From Mycogone perniciosa (lineage: Eukaryota; Ascomycota; Sordariomycetes; Hypocreales; Hypocreaceae), in contig JAOALB010000057.1 of the NCBI GenBank assembly GCA_025331125.1, forward strand, positions 62,001 to 126,000: DNA of 64,000 bases. Direction: 5' to 3'. The first letter of the stretch is position 1, and each line of letters begins with the position of its first letter. The notes under the pieces were generated by a model. It saw only the letters and a list, made by a program, of their open reading frames with translations, had not been told where the DNA came from and did not search any database. Shown one piece after another: positions 10,233 to 21,904 of this stretch. The translations under genes were made by a program, and so were the position numbers.

Positions 10233-13175
10233 ATGGAGGAACCGGTAGGGGAGCAGTCGAATCACTCCATAGGTTCCGATCCGGTAGACATCGCCGCGCC
10301 TCAGTCTCTCGCAAGAGCCGTTCTAGCCCGTCGATCCGAATATGTCCGACCTTGCAAGATTCGGGTCAAGATTGGCACGTGGAACGTTGCGGCATGTCCG
10401 GGAACCGATAAGGACCTGGCAAGTTGGTTTGTTAGTGGACGAGGAGTTGATCAAGGTCTTGCGGCTTTGGACCTTTCTCACAATCCGGCAGTGGAGCATA
10501 GAAGAAGACCTAGATCTGACGATGGCGACTCCGACTCTATACGTTTAATCGGCGGCGAGGATATCGGCCTTTATGTCTTGGGTTTGCAGGAGGTAGTGGA
10601 TCTCAACATGACGAGGGAATACATGAGTCGAGCCATGTATACCGACACCGGTCCGATGGACAAGTGGAAGGCTGCGCTGGAGGACGCAATGCCGCGAGGC
10701 TACGAACTCGTCATGGCCGAACAAATGACGGGATTGCTGCTCCTGATATACGCCTCCCCAGAGATTGCGCCTACCATCAGCAATATATCAACACAACAGG
10801 TTGGGACGGGGCTCTTGGGGTACTTTGGGAACAAGGGTGCAGTGACCACTCGTCTTATCCTGGGTGAAACGACACGGGTAGTCTTTATCAATTGTCATCT
10901 TGCTAGTGGCGCGGGTGCCGGCTATCTCGATAGACGGTGCTGGGACGTAGGACAAATCCTGTCCAAGACGCAGTTTGACCCAGTGGTACTTGGGGGCGTC
11001 TCCGAGGATGATGAGGAAAACATCGGAGACGAGGACTTTGCCTTCTGGTTTGGAGATCTCAACTTTCGCCTCGACGGTCTGCCAGGCGACGATATCAGGA
11101 GATTGTTGACATTGCATGCCCGAGGTGAATACGATCTAAACAGCGATAAACCCCCTCCTCCCTTGGAGGGTGGTGATGGTGTCATAGTAATGAGAAGCTC
11201 CGAAAGCGATGACGACACTACACCGAATTCATCAACGCATTCTCGGGAAGAAAGCTTCGACTCAGTGAGTTCCCTTCCTGACCCTGACGACTTTCCAGAG
11301 GACCCGAGCCAAGATCCTGCATCATTACAATCAACTCTTGACTCACTACTACCACACGATCAGCTGAGGAAGATTATTTCACAACGGAAGCTCTTTCATG
11401 ATGGTTGGAGAGAAGGGCCCATTTTGTTTCTTCCGACTTACAAGTACGACGTCGGCACAGTTGGCTTGTTTGATTCGAGCGAGAAACAACGGGCGCCCAG
11501 CTGGTGCGATCGCATCCTGTACCGAACCCGTAAAGACAAAGAAAAGTACGACAGGAAGGTACAGGAAGAGAGAGAGTCTAGGAGGAAAGACGATGAGATG
11601 AAGTCCAGGGGCCTGGAGGAGGATGACGACGTCCTCTTTAGTTACGATCCGGAAACAGATACCGAGGAGCTGCCAAAGGGGTCTGCCGGCATAGAATATG
11701 ATGAATACGACGATAATGATGTTGCCGAGCCCGACACAGATATACCAAGTTCCGACTCTCATGATCATATCTCTCTTGACATTTATACCTCTCACCAACG
11801 AATCACCTCTTCTGATCACAAACCCGTCATCTCCATCTTCACTCTCGAGTACGATGCTGTGGATCCGGACCTGAAGGCCCAGGTTCACGCTGAAGTTGCC
11901 CGTGAATTGGACAGGGCTGAAAACGAGGGTCGACCAGGGATTACGCTCATTATTGAGGACGGCAATAGCCAGACAAATGGGACCGTCGATTTTGGAAACG
12001 TGGGATTTTTCGAGAAGCATTTTTGTTCAGTGACCATCGCGAACACCAGTGGTGTGGAGGCCTGTTTTGAGTTCCTAGAAAATCCAACTACGGACGACGA
12101 TGATCCTACCGCAACAACATGGCTAAAGACTTCTTTTTACCGACCTGGCGATGAATATAGAAAAGACTGCCTTGGGGAAAGTGTGACTCTCGAGCCAGGT
12201 GAAACAGTCATGGCAATCATTGAGGCCCAGGTCTCAGCAATTTCTCACCTTCGCGCACTCAATGATGCCCGTTGCACGCTTGAAGACGTTCTTGTCCTCC
12301 GTGTTGAGGGTGGGCGCGACCACTTTATCCCAGTTTATGGAAAGTGGCTGCCAAGTTGCTTTGGTAGATCGATTGACGAACTCATTCGAATCCCTGAGGG
12401 TGGAATCAGGAAATTTGTGAAAGAGAGAGACATCAAAGGTGCTATCCCGTATGACTGGAATATCCACTGTTCTGCTCCAAGGGAACTATTCAAGATCACA
12501 GAGGCAATCCAAACTATGGCTGAGCGATGTATTGCCGACGAGGCCATGTTGGAGGATATGTCCCTTCCTCGAGAGGCTGGATGGCCATTCGATGAGTCTA
12601 CGTGGACTGTTGCTGCTGCTGAACGGGAGCGATTGGAGGCCGCGCTCATTTCGTCGCTTGACGACGATGGCTCACTCGTAGATGCACTGCCAGTAGAGCT
12701 CCCGTCTCTTCAGAAGCTTGAAGTTCTATCCTCGGTTTTACTCTTGTTTCTTGCCTCGCTTACTGACGGGCTTGTCCCACCACACCTGTGGGCGAAGCTC
12801 TCTACAGCCTTACCTCCTAACCTCCAATCATTACCAATGACAACATGGCCTGACGCGAAGCTTCAGGTTCTGGACGTGCTGTCCTCCTCACCAAGCCACA
12901 ACATCGCATTTGTATTCTTGACGGCGACGCTTGCGCGTGTTGCAAGCGAGTTGAGTCCCATGACACCTGATTATCCAGGGTTTGGGTCATTGAGCAAGAG
13001 GTTTAGCTTCCGAATGGGAGAAACCGAAAGCATGAGGAAGAAGAGGGCAAGGGAGAGGGCATATGCGGAAGTCATAGGCCCGCGGGCATTCCGTGCAAGC
13101 GACAAGGACAGGGCAGCAAAAGAGAGGGAGAGAGTCATGATAGAGATGTTTTTGAGGAGGGAGGATGAAGGCTAG
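10233..13175 (+). CDS. OCRL-like inositol-polyphosphate 5-phosphatase (IPPc-ASH-RhoGAP-like)
   Basis: Phosphatase predicted to remove the 5-phosphate from phosphoinositides such as PI(4,5)P2, acting at membranes of the endosomal/Golgi system. A single exon encodes 980 aa from the ATG at 10233; the frame is open further upstream without an ATG. The catalytic IPPc domain spans about residues 42-540 with GTWNV, LGLQEVV, GNKGAV, WFGDLNFR, LPTYKYD, APSWCDRILY and SSDHKPVIS. Two long acidic, low-complexity insertions split it (about 310-375 and 430-512). An ASH-type beta domain (about 560-690, starting GTVDFGNVGFFEKHFC) and a helical RhoGAP-like C-terminus (about 740-960) follow. There is no Sac1 domain, which separates it from yeast Inp51-53 and matches the OCRL/INPP5B layout. 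Whether the GAP-like region is active is unknown. Confidence 0.9.
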   Translation: MEEPVGEQSNHSIGSDPVDIAAPQSLARAVLARRSEYVRPCKIRVKIGTWNVAACPGTDKDLASWFVSGRGVDQGLAALDLSHNPAVEHRRRPRSDDGDSDSIRLIGGEDIGLYVLGLQEVVDLNMTREYMSRAMYTDTGPMDKWKAALEDAMPRGYELVMAEQMTGLLLLIYASPEIAPTISNISTQQVGTGLLGYFGNKGAVTTRLILGETTRVVFINCHLASGAGAGYLDRRCWDVGQILSKTQFDPVVLGGVSEDDEENIGDEDFAFWFGDLNFRLDGLPGDDIRRLLTLHARGEYDLNSDKPPPPLEGGDGVIVMRSSESDDDTTPNSSTHSREESFDSVSSLPDPDDFPEDPSQDPASLQSTLDSLLPHDQLRKIISQRKLFHDGWREGPILFLPTYKYDVGTVGLFDSSEKQRAPSWCDRILYRTRKDKEKYDRKVQEERESRRKDDEMKSRGLEEDDDVLFSYDPETDTEELPKGSAGIEYDEYDDNDVAEPDTDIPSSDSHDHISLDIYTSHQRITSSDHKPVISIFTLEYDAVDPDLKAQVHAEVARELDRAENEGRPGITLIIEDGNSQTNGTVDFGNVGFFEKHFCSVTIANTSGVEACFEFLENPTTDDDDPTATTWLKTSFYRPGDEYRKDCLGESVTLEPGETVMAIIEAQVSAISHLRALNDARCTLEDVLVLRVEGGRDHFIPVYGKWLPSCFGRSIDELIRIPEGGIRKFVKERDIKGAIPYDWNIHCSAPRELFKITEAIQTMAERCIADEAMLEDMSLPREAGWPFDESTWTVAAAERERLEAALISSLDDDGSLVDALPVELPSLQKLEVLSSVLLLFLASLTDGLVPPHLWAKLSTALPPNLQSLPMTTWPDAKLQVLDVLSSSPSHNIAFVFLTATLARVASELSPMTPDYPGFGSLSKRFSFRMGETESMRKKRARERAYAEVIGPRAFRASDKDRAAKERERVMIEMFLRREDEG

Positions 13176-14398
13176 GTGCGGAAGAGGAGGTATAGATGCG
13201 GCATGCATGCATGGAAGAGAATGAGACGGGGTTAATGTCTATTTTGGTAGGTTGGCTGGGTTATATATATCAGGTCGTTGATTGTTATGAGGGTCATGAG
13301 ACTGGAGTGAAGGCTTTCCATTGCGGTGAGGTTGTGAGAGGTATTGTATATTTTACGAATAGGCATTCTGGACGAGGTTGAACAACTGAAGGCATTTTTT
13401 TGTTTCACTACAAAGGCGATTGGTGAATAGAAGATGATTCTCTTCAAATATGAATATTATCCTGAACATCATGGTCTTCTCATTTCTGATACACAACAAA
13501 CTGAAAGAGAACCTCCCCATCAAACGCAGCTGCACTTTTCTGCTGTTTCTGGGGTGGACTTCCTTCAAAGCCCAACAAACAAAGAAGCATATCAACAACT
13601 GGCAGTCAATCGGCCAGGGAGGCTCTTTTCCTCTTCAATCCTTTGCCTTCTACATCACCAGCTCCTAATCTCCTCACCTTCCAACAATACAAAACCTACA
13701 ATAGTTTACGCGGCTCATCGCCAACCGGCTATTCTCTCGTTTTTCCGCCTCTTTTCTTTTCTTTTCTTTTCTTTTCTTTTAACTTGTTGGAATACCCACT
13801 CAAAAAAAATCGCCAAGGAGAAGAATAATGTACGCAGCGAGCTTAATCCAAACGTCGTCAAAAGCCTAAATGCATCAAACGACGATCCCGCGTAAACTCT
13901 CTCCCCCAGTTCTCGCTCTCTAGTTTTTGCTTCCAGAGCAGGAGATCGAATATCAGTGAATCAGACAAACAAAAATACGACACGGCACTGCGATTCCCTC
14001 GATTGATTGATCAAAAGGAACGTGATTGTTCGATCCGGTCAGCAATTCAATGCGGTGTACACTTCTCTCTTCCTGGCGGATATCAGACCGAGAAGCGGTG
14101 GCTGATCCTTTCTTGAGTTTTGCTGTGCTTCTTGTTCTTATTCTATAACTCTACTTGGCGAATCTATCCTCTTTGATGCAGAACCCGAGCTTATTTGCGT
14201 TGATCCGACACGCCTCTCGCTGTTCGTTCGAGCCATAGCCCTTTTCGCTCAGAGCTCAACGTTATTGCTTGTGCAGAAGGGTCAAGAACCCGGGGTATAT
14301 AATCTCCCTTTCCCCTGGAGGAGAACCCATCTAGGTTTCAAGCCTCTCGACATCTTCATATTCTTGTCAAGTGCTTTTACGCCTCCAAATCGTCAAAC
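13176..14398. other. Intergenic region with pyrimidine-rich leader
   Basis: This 1.2 kb stretch holds the 3' end of the phosphatase gene and probably a long promoter/5' leader for the gene at 14399. A CTTTT pentanucleotide is repeated six times at 13751-13780. The open frame at 13434-13895 is compositionally simple and not believed to be coding. Confidence 0.5.
13751..13780. repeat. CTTTT microsatellite, six tandem copies
   Basis: Six perfect copies of CTTTT, lying about 620 bp before the next ATG. Pyrimidine tracts like this are common in fungal promoters. Confidence 0.85.
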
Positions 14399-15628
14399 AT
14401 GGGAGACAAGCCAGATAGCGCCCCGACTCTGTGGGGGCCCATAAGCACAGCCAAGTACTCACGAAAGCATCGATGCATCCTCAATCACCGAGTGTGGGAT
14501 GTATTCTTCCGGCTCCAGCATCTCCGTCTCCGAGCCATCGAATATTTATCACCAGAGGCCATCTTGGAGCTGGCTTGCATGATACCGCTGCCCCCACCAC
14601 CGGAGAACGAGGAGGCTGAGCTCTGGGATGACTCTGTGATCCGCGATTCTCAGACGCCAACAGGGGGAGAATCGAACAATGCGCCCGGCGAGGAAAGCGA
14701 ATCGCCTCCACCGCTGCCACAGCCGATGGGGGACCCGTTGCATGACGAAGAACTGTTTGATGCGATGAGACAGGCTTTGGAGAAATTTCAAGCTGAGCAG
14801 TTGTCCACCCTCGAAGACTCGTGGCTCGCCATTGTCAATGACTGTCCGGATCAAGTTGACCCTTTTGACCATCTTGCCCTCGTTGGTTCTGATGAGGAAG
14901 ACAAGATCTCCGATGATGCGCCGAGTAGCTATGATGATGACGAAGAAAGCTCCGAAGAAAGCTCCGATGAAGACTCAGATACAGACTTGGACGGGCCAGA
15001 TATTCCAAATCCCTCCCCATCGCCTAGTGGGCATGAAGGACGCAAAAAAGAGACGAAGAAAGTGGAGTACAAGCCGAATATCCTGAATGTCCCCTGGAGT
15101 CAATCCTTCGCGGGCCAACTTGAAAGTTATATTGAGGAGCTAGAGGAAGAAGCAAGCCTGGAGGACGCATCTCACCCGCCAACTCAGCATGATAATGGCA
15201 CCACTGTCGCTTCCACTGATGAGCAACCACCGGCCAAACGTCAAGTCTCTGCCCAGCAATTCCTTCGCCTAGTGACAGACCTCGAGTACACTCTTGAGGC
15301 CTATCGATCTCTCTCGGAAACGATACGTGAGGAGTTGAAGATACGTGCTGAACACTACAAGAGGCAATTGAAAGGGCGTGGAAGAGACGGTACGCGCTTG
15401 CTACTGAGCAAAGGCTACGGGAGTCCCCTTATAGAGGTGATTTCGGCAGAGGAGAAGTGGCCATCGCCGTTTGATGACTGGGAAATTGCGGCTATGTGGA
15501 ATTGGAAGTGTTGGAGGCCGAAGATTGTGGGCAAGCTAGCGTCAACGCGACTAGGTGCGTCGATAGATCGTTCCGGGATAATGCGTGCGTCTGAGAGGTT
15601 TGGCATCGAGGATGATCGGTTCTGGTGA
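14399..15628 (+). CDS. Uncharacterised acidic protein
   Basis: Not recognised. A single exon encodes 409 aa from an ATG at 14399 that follows a stop-rich leader. The N-terminal 60 residues (WDVFFRLQHLRLRAIEYLS and around) look folded and helical. Then come a Pro/Glu-rich linker, a very acidic Asp/Glu/Ser block at about 160-200 (SSYDDDEESSEESSDEDS), and a second likely helical part near 280-330 (QFLRLVTDLEYTLEAYRSLS). A basic Trp-rich C-terminus contains WEIAAMWNWKCWRPKI. The alternation of acidic and basic parts suggests a nuclear or nucleolar protein, but this is only an impression from composition. Its length, codon use and complete frame support a real gene. No signal peptide or membrane segment is seen. 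Confidence 0.7.
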   Translation: MGDKPDSAPTLWGPISTAKYSRKHRCILNHRVWDVFFRLQHLRLRAIEYLSPEAILELACMIPLPPPPENEEAELWDDSVIRDSQTPTGGESNNAPGEESESPPPLPQPMGDPLHDEELFDAMRQALEKFQAEQLSTLEDSWLAIVNDCPDQVDPFDHLALVGSDEEDKISDDAPSSYDDDEESSEESSDEDSDTDLDGPDIPNPSPSPSGHEGRKKETKKVEYKPNILNVPWSQSFAGQLESYIEELEEEASLEDASHPPTQHDNGTTVASTDEQPPAKRQVSAQQFLRLVTDLEYTLEAYRSLSETIREELKIRAEHYKRQLKGRGRDGTRLLLSKGYGSPLIEVISAEEKWPSPFDDWEIAAMWNWKCWRPKIVGKLASTRLGASIDRSGIMRASERFGIEDDRFW

Positions 15629-16468
15629 TGCTGGTGAGTGGAATCTGTTCACTGGGTTGAGGACTTTGGGTATTGGACATGGGCAAACGTCGATTGGTGA
15701 GACACGGGATGGATCCTGGGAACCAGCGGAGTGCTTTTTTCATGTTTCATCGTTTCTTTTGTTCTCGTCGTTGATAGCGGCGCACGGGTAAGGGGTTCTC
15801 TATCTCACTGGCACGATGTCAAGGTGATGCTTCCGGAGTTTGTATCTACATCCGTAGGGCCAGCGATTCTGCAGACAACTACTGTAGAACAAAATGAAAA
15901 ATGAACGAGAGGGTCGGACTTACGTGGTTTGGCAGCAAGTATACTCCAAATGTATATACTACACACGTTGATATGCAGAAGCTGAATGCACGGGTGTGTT
16001 GGCATGTCGTGGGAGAATAGAACCTTGAATTATCACAGGCATCATTGTGAAATCACCTTGGAAACGAGCCCCCTAATCTGAGAACGATAGCGATTTCCAT
16101 AAAAAAAGAAAAAAATAACAAATAAATAACGAATAGATAACGAATACATGTTGAAGTATACTCGAGTCGTGATTCAAACTGTTTTGTCCATTTTCATATA
16201 ATAGTCGGCCGTTAACCCAAAGACAAAAAGGAAGTAAAAAAGTCCATATGCTTCCCTGTATTAGTAAACCAGAAAGGGAGCCCCATATGAAGTAAGTACC
16301 GCCCCCGAGATCCCCATGATGTTGGATGTTACCACTGTCGATTCGTGCGGACTTCATCAATTTTATGAAACAGACGATATGATGACGATAGCCAAAGATG
16401 AGGGGAAATACACAAAAGCCTCCAAAATATAGTATTATATGGTGGTGAGAAGCGACAAAGATCTCATC
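15629..16468. other. Convergent intergenic region
   Basis: These 840 bases lie between the 3' ends of the acidic-protein gene and the mid-protein Zn2Cys6 gene. An A-rich tract (about 16098-16140) is present. No gene is seen. Confidence 0.5.
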
Positions 16469-19400
16469 TCATGGTTCAGGGCTCTCGTGACGTGGGATAG
16501 GCTCGCGTTGATACGTAGGGTGAGGTCGCCATTGCGGTTCGAAGAGCTGAGAGATCCAGTAAAAGGGATGGTCCCAGTCGTACTGCGATTGAGGTCCCTG
16601 GTAATGAGGGCTGTGGTCTTGGACTGGCGGGGGAGCTGGCTTTTCAACTATATGGACGGCAAATGCCGGTTAACTCAGAACCCGCATATGATAGTTCCGA
16701 ATCACAGGTTTGCTAAACACTTACTGTAGCCATTTTCTTCCTTGTAGCGCCGCCAGACATTCAGCTGCTTTTGCACTGCAGGATCGGTCATGGTCTCCAT
16801 AACCAGGTCGTACTGCTCAGAGGTTAGGTGGGCTAGGAGAGACTTGTGTCGGTTCCAAGGAGTGGCAGGGTCAGGCCAGGGCTTGCAGTTGAAGTAATGC
16901 CAGTGCTGAAGAAGATTGTTGCAGCCTTCTTGTAGGTTCTCGACAAATGCAGGAATTGAGTATCGTATCTTGTTTCAGCGTAAGAGGTAAGGCATCAGAA
17001 AGAGTCAACAGAAAGGGGGAAAACCAACCGATGCACCATAGTTATGCCGTGCATGTCGATACCGATCCTCCATAATCCAAGTCGCCTCCCGCAAAAGAAT
17101 GAAAAGACACAGATAGATGGTGAACCACCAACGCGGTTGGTTTCGCATCAGGAGAGCCTCAAGATCCGTCAACACCAGTTTACCGTACTTGGCGAGCAGC
17201 CTGGTGTGGTTAATGCTGTCGAATTGAGCTAGAATCATGCGCGGCACAGATACCTTGCCAAACAACGGGTAGGTATCATCACCTGTCTCGGGTTTCATGC
17301 CCAGCTTCTCCTTGCCACAAATGTAGGACGATCCAGTGGTGTGGCCTGTATGATCAGGGGTTAGTAGTTGTTGGGCAATTTCAATTATAATGGAAAAGGG
17401 GCCAAATACTGACGTATTGCAAACCACAGGACAAATAAATTATGCAGTAGGGTCTTCTCTTTGTGAAGCCTCTCGTCTTCTCCCTCGGCGATGTTGGCCT
17501 GTTTTCGCCTAGTAAGCAATGAAAAATATGCACAGCAATTAAAGCGAAAAGTCTTGCCGATATGCCAACATATTGGCATTCACATACCTTTAGTTCATCG
17601 TGGTGGCGGATGGCTGCCAAGTACGTCTTTTCAATAACGCCCAGCTGCCCACCTTCAAGCCTCACAGGGCCTGTCCTCTGCTTTTGCATGGCTGATCTGG
17701 CATGAGTGGTGATATAATACTCAAAGTACTTGGCCGTGGCATGAATGTCGGTCAAACAATAAGGCTCTAGGTCTCTCTTCTTCTTTACCTCGCCATCGGT
17801 ATCTTTGACCTTCCAGTATCGTGCCGTTATATCACCGCTCTGGGGTACAAAACGGACCACTCTTATAACAATCGGTTCCGTGAAAACACCGAGGGTGAGT
17901 TCGATAGTGCGGATGTCCATGGGATTAACGCGGTCAGGGACATCTTTCATCTGTGTGCCGGGCCAACGGCGTGTAAGCTCGAGCCCGCCACTACGATAGA
18001 GAACGGCATCAGTAATCTTCCCACGAAAGCATGGGGTCAGGTGGATCGTCTTCTTCGATGTCTTGGAAAAGCTTTGACAAGCCCTACACGGCCCCTTTGG
18101 ATCATTCAGGTCAACGTCACACTATCCGATACTTAGCATGTGGTTTATCAAATGCTTGGACTAAGACTACTTACGCGCATCTTTTGGGTTCGGCATCGTG
18201 TACACGCTTTAGTCTTCCTTGTATCTGCCGTCTGCTGTCGATGTTTAGGAGTGAAAGCACCGCGTTTCTTTGTGTTCCTTGCGGCACCACCCGACCGTGC
18301 CCGTTTCCCCTGTGTCCCCGCCTTCGGACTATCGACGGTTTCGCGAGAAGCAGCCTTATTGTTATCAACATCAACGCCTTGGTTGTTATCAACATCTCGA
18401 TTGTTATCGGTGTCTTGACTGTGATTAGCAGGTTGGTTGTCACCAACGTTTTGGCTGTTACCAACATCCCTGGGTGCGTCTGATTCAGCGTTGCCGATAC
18501 TACCATCACCATCGCGGCAATCCCTTTGCTGGTCATGATTTGCCGGGTGCTGTAAATCCACTTTGCCATTGTCACCTGCTAGACAGTATGAATGAGTGCC
18601 GTGAGGAGGCGGGGGCGCGAGCTGGCCCGCAGTTACTTCACCCATATGGGCGTAACCTGACGCCACATCCGAGGCATTCTGACAATGGCCAATCGATTGC
18701 GAAACGTTGGCATCCGCTAGCACCTGCTGGTGGGCGGGAATGAACTCTCCTCCAACCATTGGCGTCTGAAAGTACGAATTAGGATTGACACTAATAATAT
18801 GGGGTTTATTATGTGGATAATGGGATCCGTGGCCTGGCTCAAACTGTGGGGTGTATGGGATGGTAGCTAGTGGCAAATCTTGCACAGGAACAGCTTGGAA
18901 TGACAAAGGCTCCGCCGGGAAGTCCTGCGGTCCCTGATGTACCTGGTAGAATCTCTGCTGTGCTTGCTGGTGGTGGTGCTGATGGAGATGGAGATGAACG
19001 TTTCCCCCGCCAATGGATGGAGGCTGGCATGGGTTGAGGAGAGGAACGACTACGTGGGCATTGGCTGGGAGGCCATTTATATGCTCCTCCCCACTCAATC
19101 CATGAGGTTCCTGCTGTGGGGGGTAATATGATGGGTATGTGTCGGTAAGAGGGATGAAGTGTGGTGATACAGACTGCAGTTCTGGTTGCTGTTGGGGGTG
19201 TGGTTGCGACACCGGATGGAAATGGGGCTGTTCGTTAATATCAACAGATGGGTTCGGGACAGACCACTGTTGTTCATGTTTGGGGGATGGATTATAAGCT
19301 CGGTCCTCTGGATCAGCCTTCAGGGACGGTGAAGAAGCTGGAGGGGAGTAGCTATCCTCTTTGATGATGGGTTGAAAGCCAGCGATCGACATGGCATACG

Positions 19401-20086
19401 GGCCATTGGCAGAGGATCCAACGACAGGGTCCGATGTATGATGCTGGGCAGTTGAGACGTAATAATGGCCTGATCGGTCAGCGTCTGTGTTATGCAGCTG
19501 AGGCACAGGATCATGAGCCGCCTGCGGTGTTGGCGGACCGGTGTCCTGCTGGTGTATAGAGGCGGAAGAGGCTGTCCACGTATCAGGCGGTGTCTCAGCG
19601 GACTGGCCATTTTGGAGCGTCCCGACGCCCTGGGGTCGGGCACGATTGCTCAAGCTTAAGTGGTTGCTCTTCTTGCGCTTCGTTGGACGGTCCTATTATG
19701 AGACCGGTCAAAATCCAAACGTCTTGTCTCCAATCAAGAAGGCCAATCCCAGTGGGGGGAAGGGGGGGTGTTTGACGCAGCGCGACGACGCGGGCTGCCG
19801 TCCATGCACAAGGACTCCAACCCTTTCTTTGCCATTCGGACGCAGATACTGCCACAAATGGGGGTGTTGGAACCTGGTAGGGCGTGTGAGGCGGGAATAG
19901 TCAACGAGCAACTCAACGATGGCCACGAGTCGGACCAGGGAACGGTGGTGTGGGAGCAAGACCAGCAAGTACAAGAAGATAGATGGTACAAGCACTCGTA
20001 CTACTCCAGGTTCCAGACCAAAGCTGCGAGAGGGCGGGAAAAAATAAAAAAGGGCCACTTACGCAAGCCTTGGGCTGGACGTCCAT
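16469..20086 (-). CDS. Large protein with a central Zn2Cys6 DNA-binding cluster
   Basis: Probable transcription factor of 966 aa. Minus-strand exons are 20086-20063, 19692-18175, 18121-17588, 17498-17414, 17345-17029, 16968-16725 and 16647-16469; all phases agree. The first exon encodes only MDVQPKAC and is followed by a 370-nt intron, after which a basic DRPTKRKKS run looks like a nuclear localisation signal. Residues 20-500 are low complexity, rich in Gln, His, Pro and Asn. The zinc cluster sits at residues 505-545 (Cys505, 508, 515, 526, 529, 545) and is cut by an intron after Arg514. The C-terminal 400 residues are predicted folded (YCLTDIHATAKYFEYYIT and LLMRNQPRWWFTIYLCLFIL). A mid-protein cluster and 15 residues before the last Cys are unusual. 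Target genes are unknown. The first exon is the least certain part. Confidence 0.75.
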
Positions 20087-20460
20087 GGCTGCTGTGCCGT
20101 GATGACGCTGGGCACGGGTCACAAGACGGAGGGGGTGTCGAACACGAACTGCACGAGCGCACAAAAACTCCTCCAGGACTTGTGGATGGGGAAACGAAAC
20201 GGACTATCGGGGGGCTGCGAGACACGGTCTAGGGGACGCGCAGACGGAAGATGAAGGGCCACGACCGATGGAGCAGCCGTCTGAAGGCGAGATAACGCGA
20301 AACCGGTGAGAGTGAGGGCACTAGAGAGAACGCCGTGTTGTACGAGCAGTATTACGGGTAGTACTACTGACGATGGCCGGGAGGGTTTCTCCTGCGAACG
20401 GGGGTGAGAGGCGCGCGCGATATGCTACCTGCCACCGGGCTGACTCTGGTCGGATGGGTC

Positions 20461-21065
20461 TACGAAGTATTACTGCTTCGTACTCTGTATTCTACCGCTG
20501 GTTGAGGTGCGCAATCGGACGCAATCGGACTTTGCTTGCTGAGCACAAGGAGGAAGTGAATTGGAGCGAGCCGGGATACCCAGGGCACGTGAGGTGAGGT
20601 GAGATGAGGAGTTGGGCAAACTGGTCTGCTGGTCTGACGGGATGCAGGGCGGTTAAACAAAGGCGATGGATTGTGCGTTGCTGGTCTTGTCTGGGAGAGT
20701 CCGTTCCGAGCAGGCCGTATGTCCGCGTGTCTGTGTGACTGTGTCCTCCACATTATTAGCATGAGACTCCTCAGACTTGACTTGAGCAATGAGATGAGCA
20801 GCAGGGCTATTAGCCACGAAGCCACCAGCCAGTGATTTGATTTGGTGGCATAGGCACATGCAAGCGCCCAAGTGCCTCAACTGCTCTCTCATATGATTAC
20901 ATGTTGCACTCGTACGAAGTACAGGTACGAGAACACACACACATACATACCTTTCAGGCCAGCCTCATCCGCAGGGGCCGCAACTGACGGTCTGACTGGG
21001 CCCAAGACCACCGAGTACGAAGTAGGTATGCTCGTACTCCGTACTACAGTAAAGAACGAGTACGA
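20461..21065. repeat. Cluster of TACGAAGTA / TACTCCGTA palindromes
   Basis: Members of the short family occur at 20461-20490 (TACGAAGTA followed by CTTCGTACTCTGTA), 20913-20922 (TACGAAGTAC), 21016-21024 (TACGAAGTA) and 21031-21047 (CTCGTACTCCGTACTAC), with GTACGAGTAC-like units to 21065. They overlap no predicted exon. Confidence 0.7.
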
Positions 21066-21879
21066 GTACATATGCACCTGACGAGAAATTGCTTGGCCAG
21101 TCGGTCATGGGTTTGGGTTGATTGGATGGAGATGATAATATGATATTAAGAGAGAAGAGAAGATGGACATCAATTTTCTCGGGGTGAATGTCGGACCGAG
21201 CCCCGTGAGAATATGGGAAGGAGGCTTGAGAGGAATTGCGAGGAAGGTGCGCTTGCGTGCGTGGGGGCGGTCGAGGCCTTGAATTCGATCGCGATACTTC
21301 ATACGGAGCGGAGTACCATTTCTGCACTGCACACATCGTTTCAACCACGAGAAGCCGCTTCACCACTTCAAACCAACACCTCAACCCTCTTCCAGTACGA
21401 CATAACGTTACAAAGTAATACAATACCGCTGCTATAGGTTGTCACAGGTCGCTACGAGAGACATGTCCGCGGCGAAGTACTGCTACTCTCTGCTCCGTAC
21501 CTTTGCAAACGCCCTCGACATGCAAACCAACCTCGCGCTGCTGCACAATCTGTCCCGCGCGTCATGTAACATGCATCACGCTCACCCGGCTGAGCTCCCG
21601 GCGTCTAGCAGTACTGGTACCTAGCTGGCAACGCCACTCTGGCTGACACGCCTGTGGATTGGGCTGCTCCGGGGTCTGGTTTCACAGGGATTGCCATTGG
21701 ATCGAGGCCGCAACTCCCACGATGTGCTGCGTCCACATTTGAACCCCAGTAAACCTAGCCGGAAACGCCCAATCACAACCCTTCATGTGGCCTGGCACGA
21801 GACCTAGGTCCGAGCTTTTGCTCTCCAGGCCTCACCGGTTGACGTTCAGAGCCCAGTCACCTCGGCATATCACAGGTAT

Positions 21880-21904
21880 GTACGGAGTACGAAGTACAGA
21901 GTAC
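21880..21904. repeat. Compound palindrome: TACGGAGTAC, GAAGTAC and AGAGTAC units joined
   Basis: Three overlapping GTAC-anchored units (GGAGTAC, GAAGTAC, AGAGTAC) follow one another without gaps. Further copies lie at 22328-22337 (TACTCCGTAC) and 22612-22621 (TACGAAGTAC). Intergenic. Confidence 0.75.
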
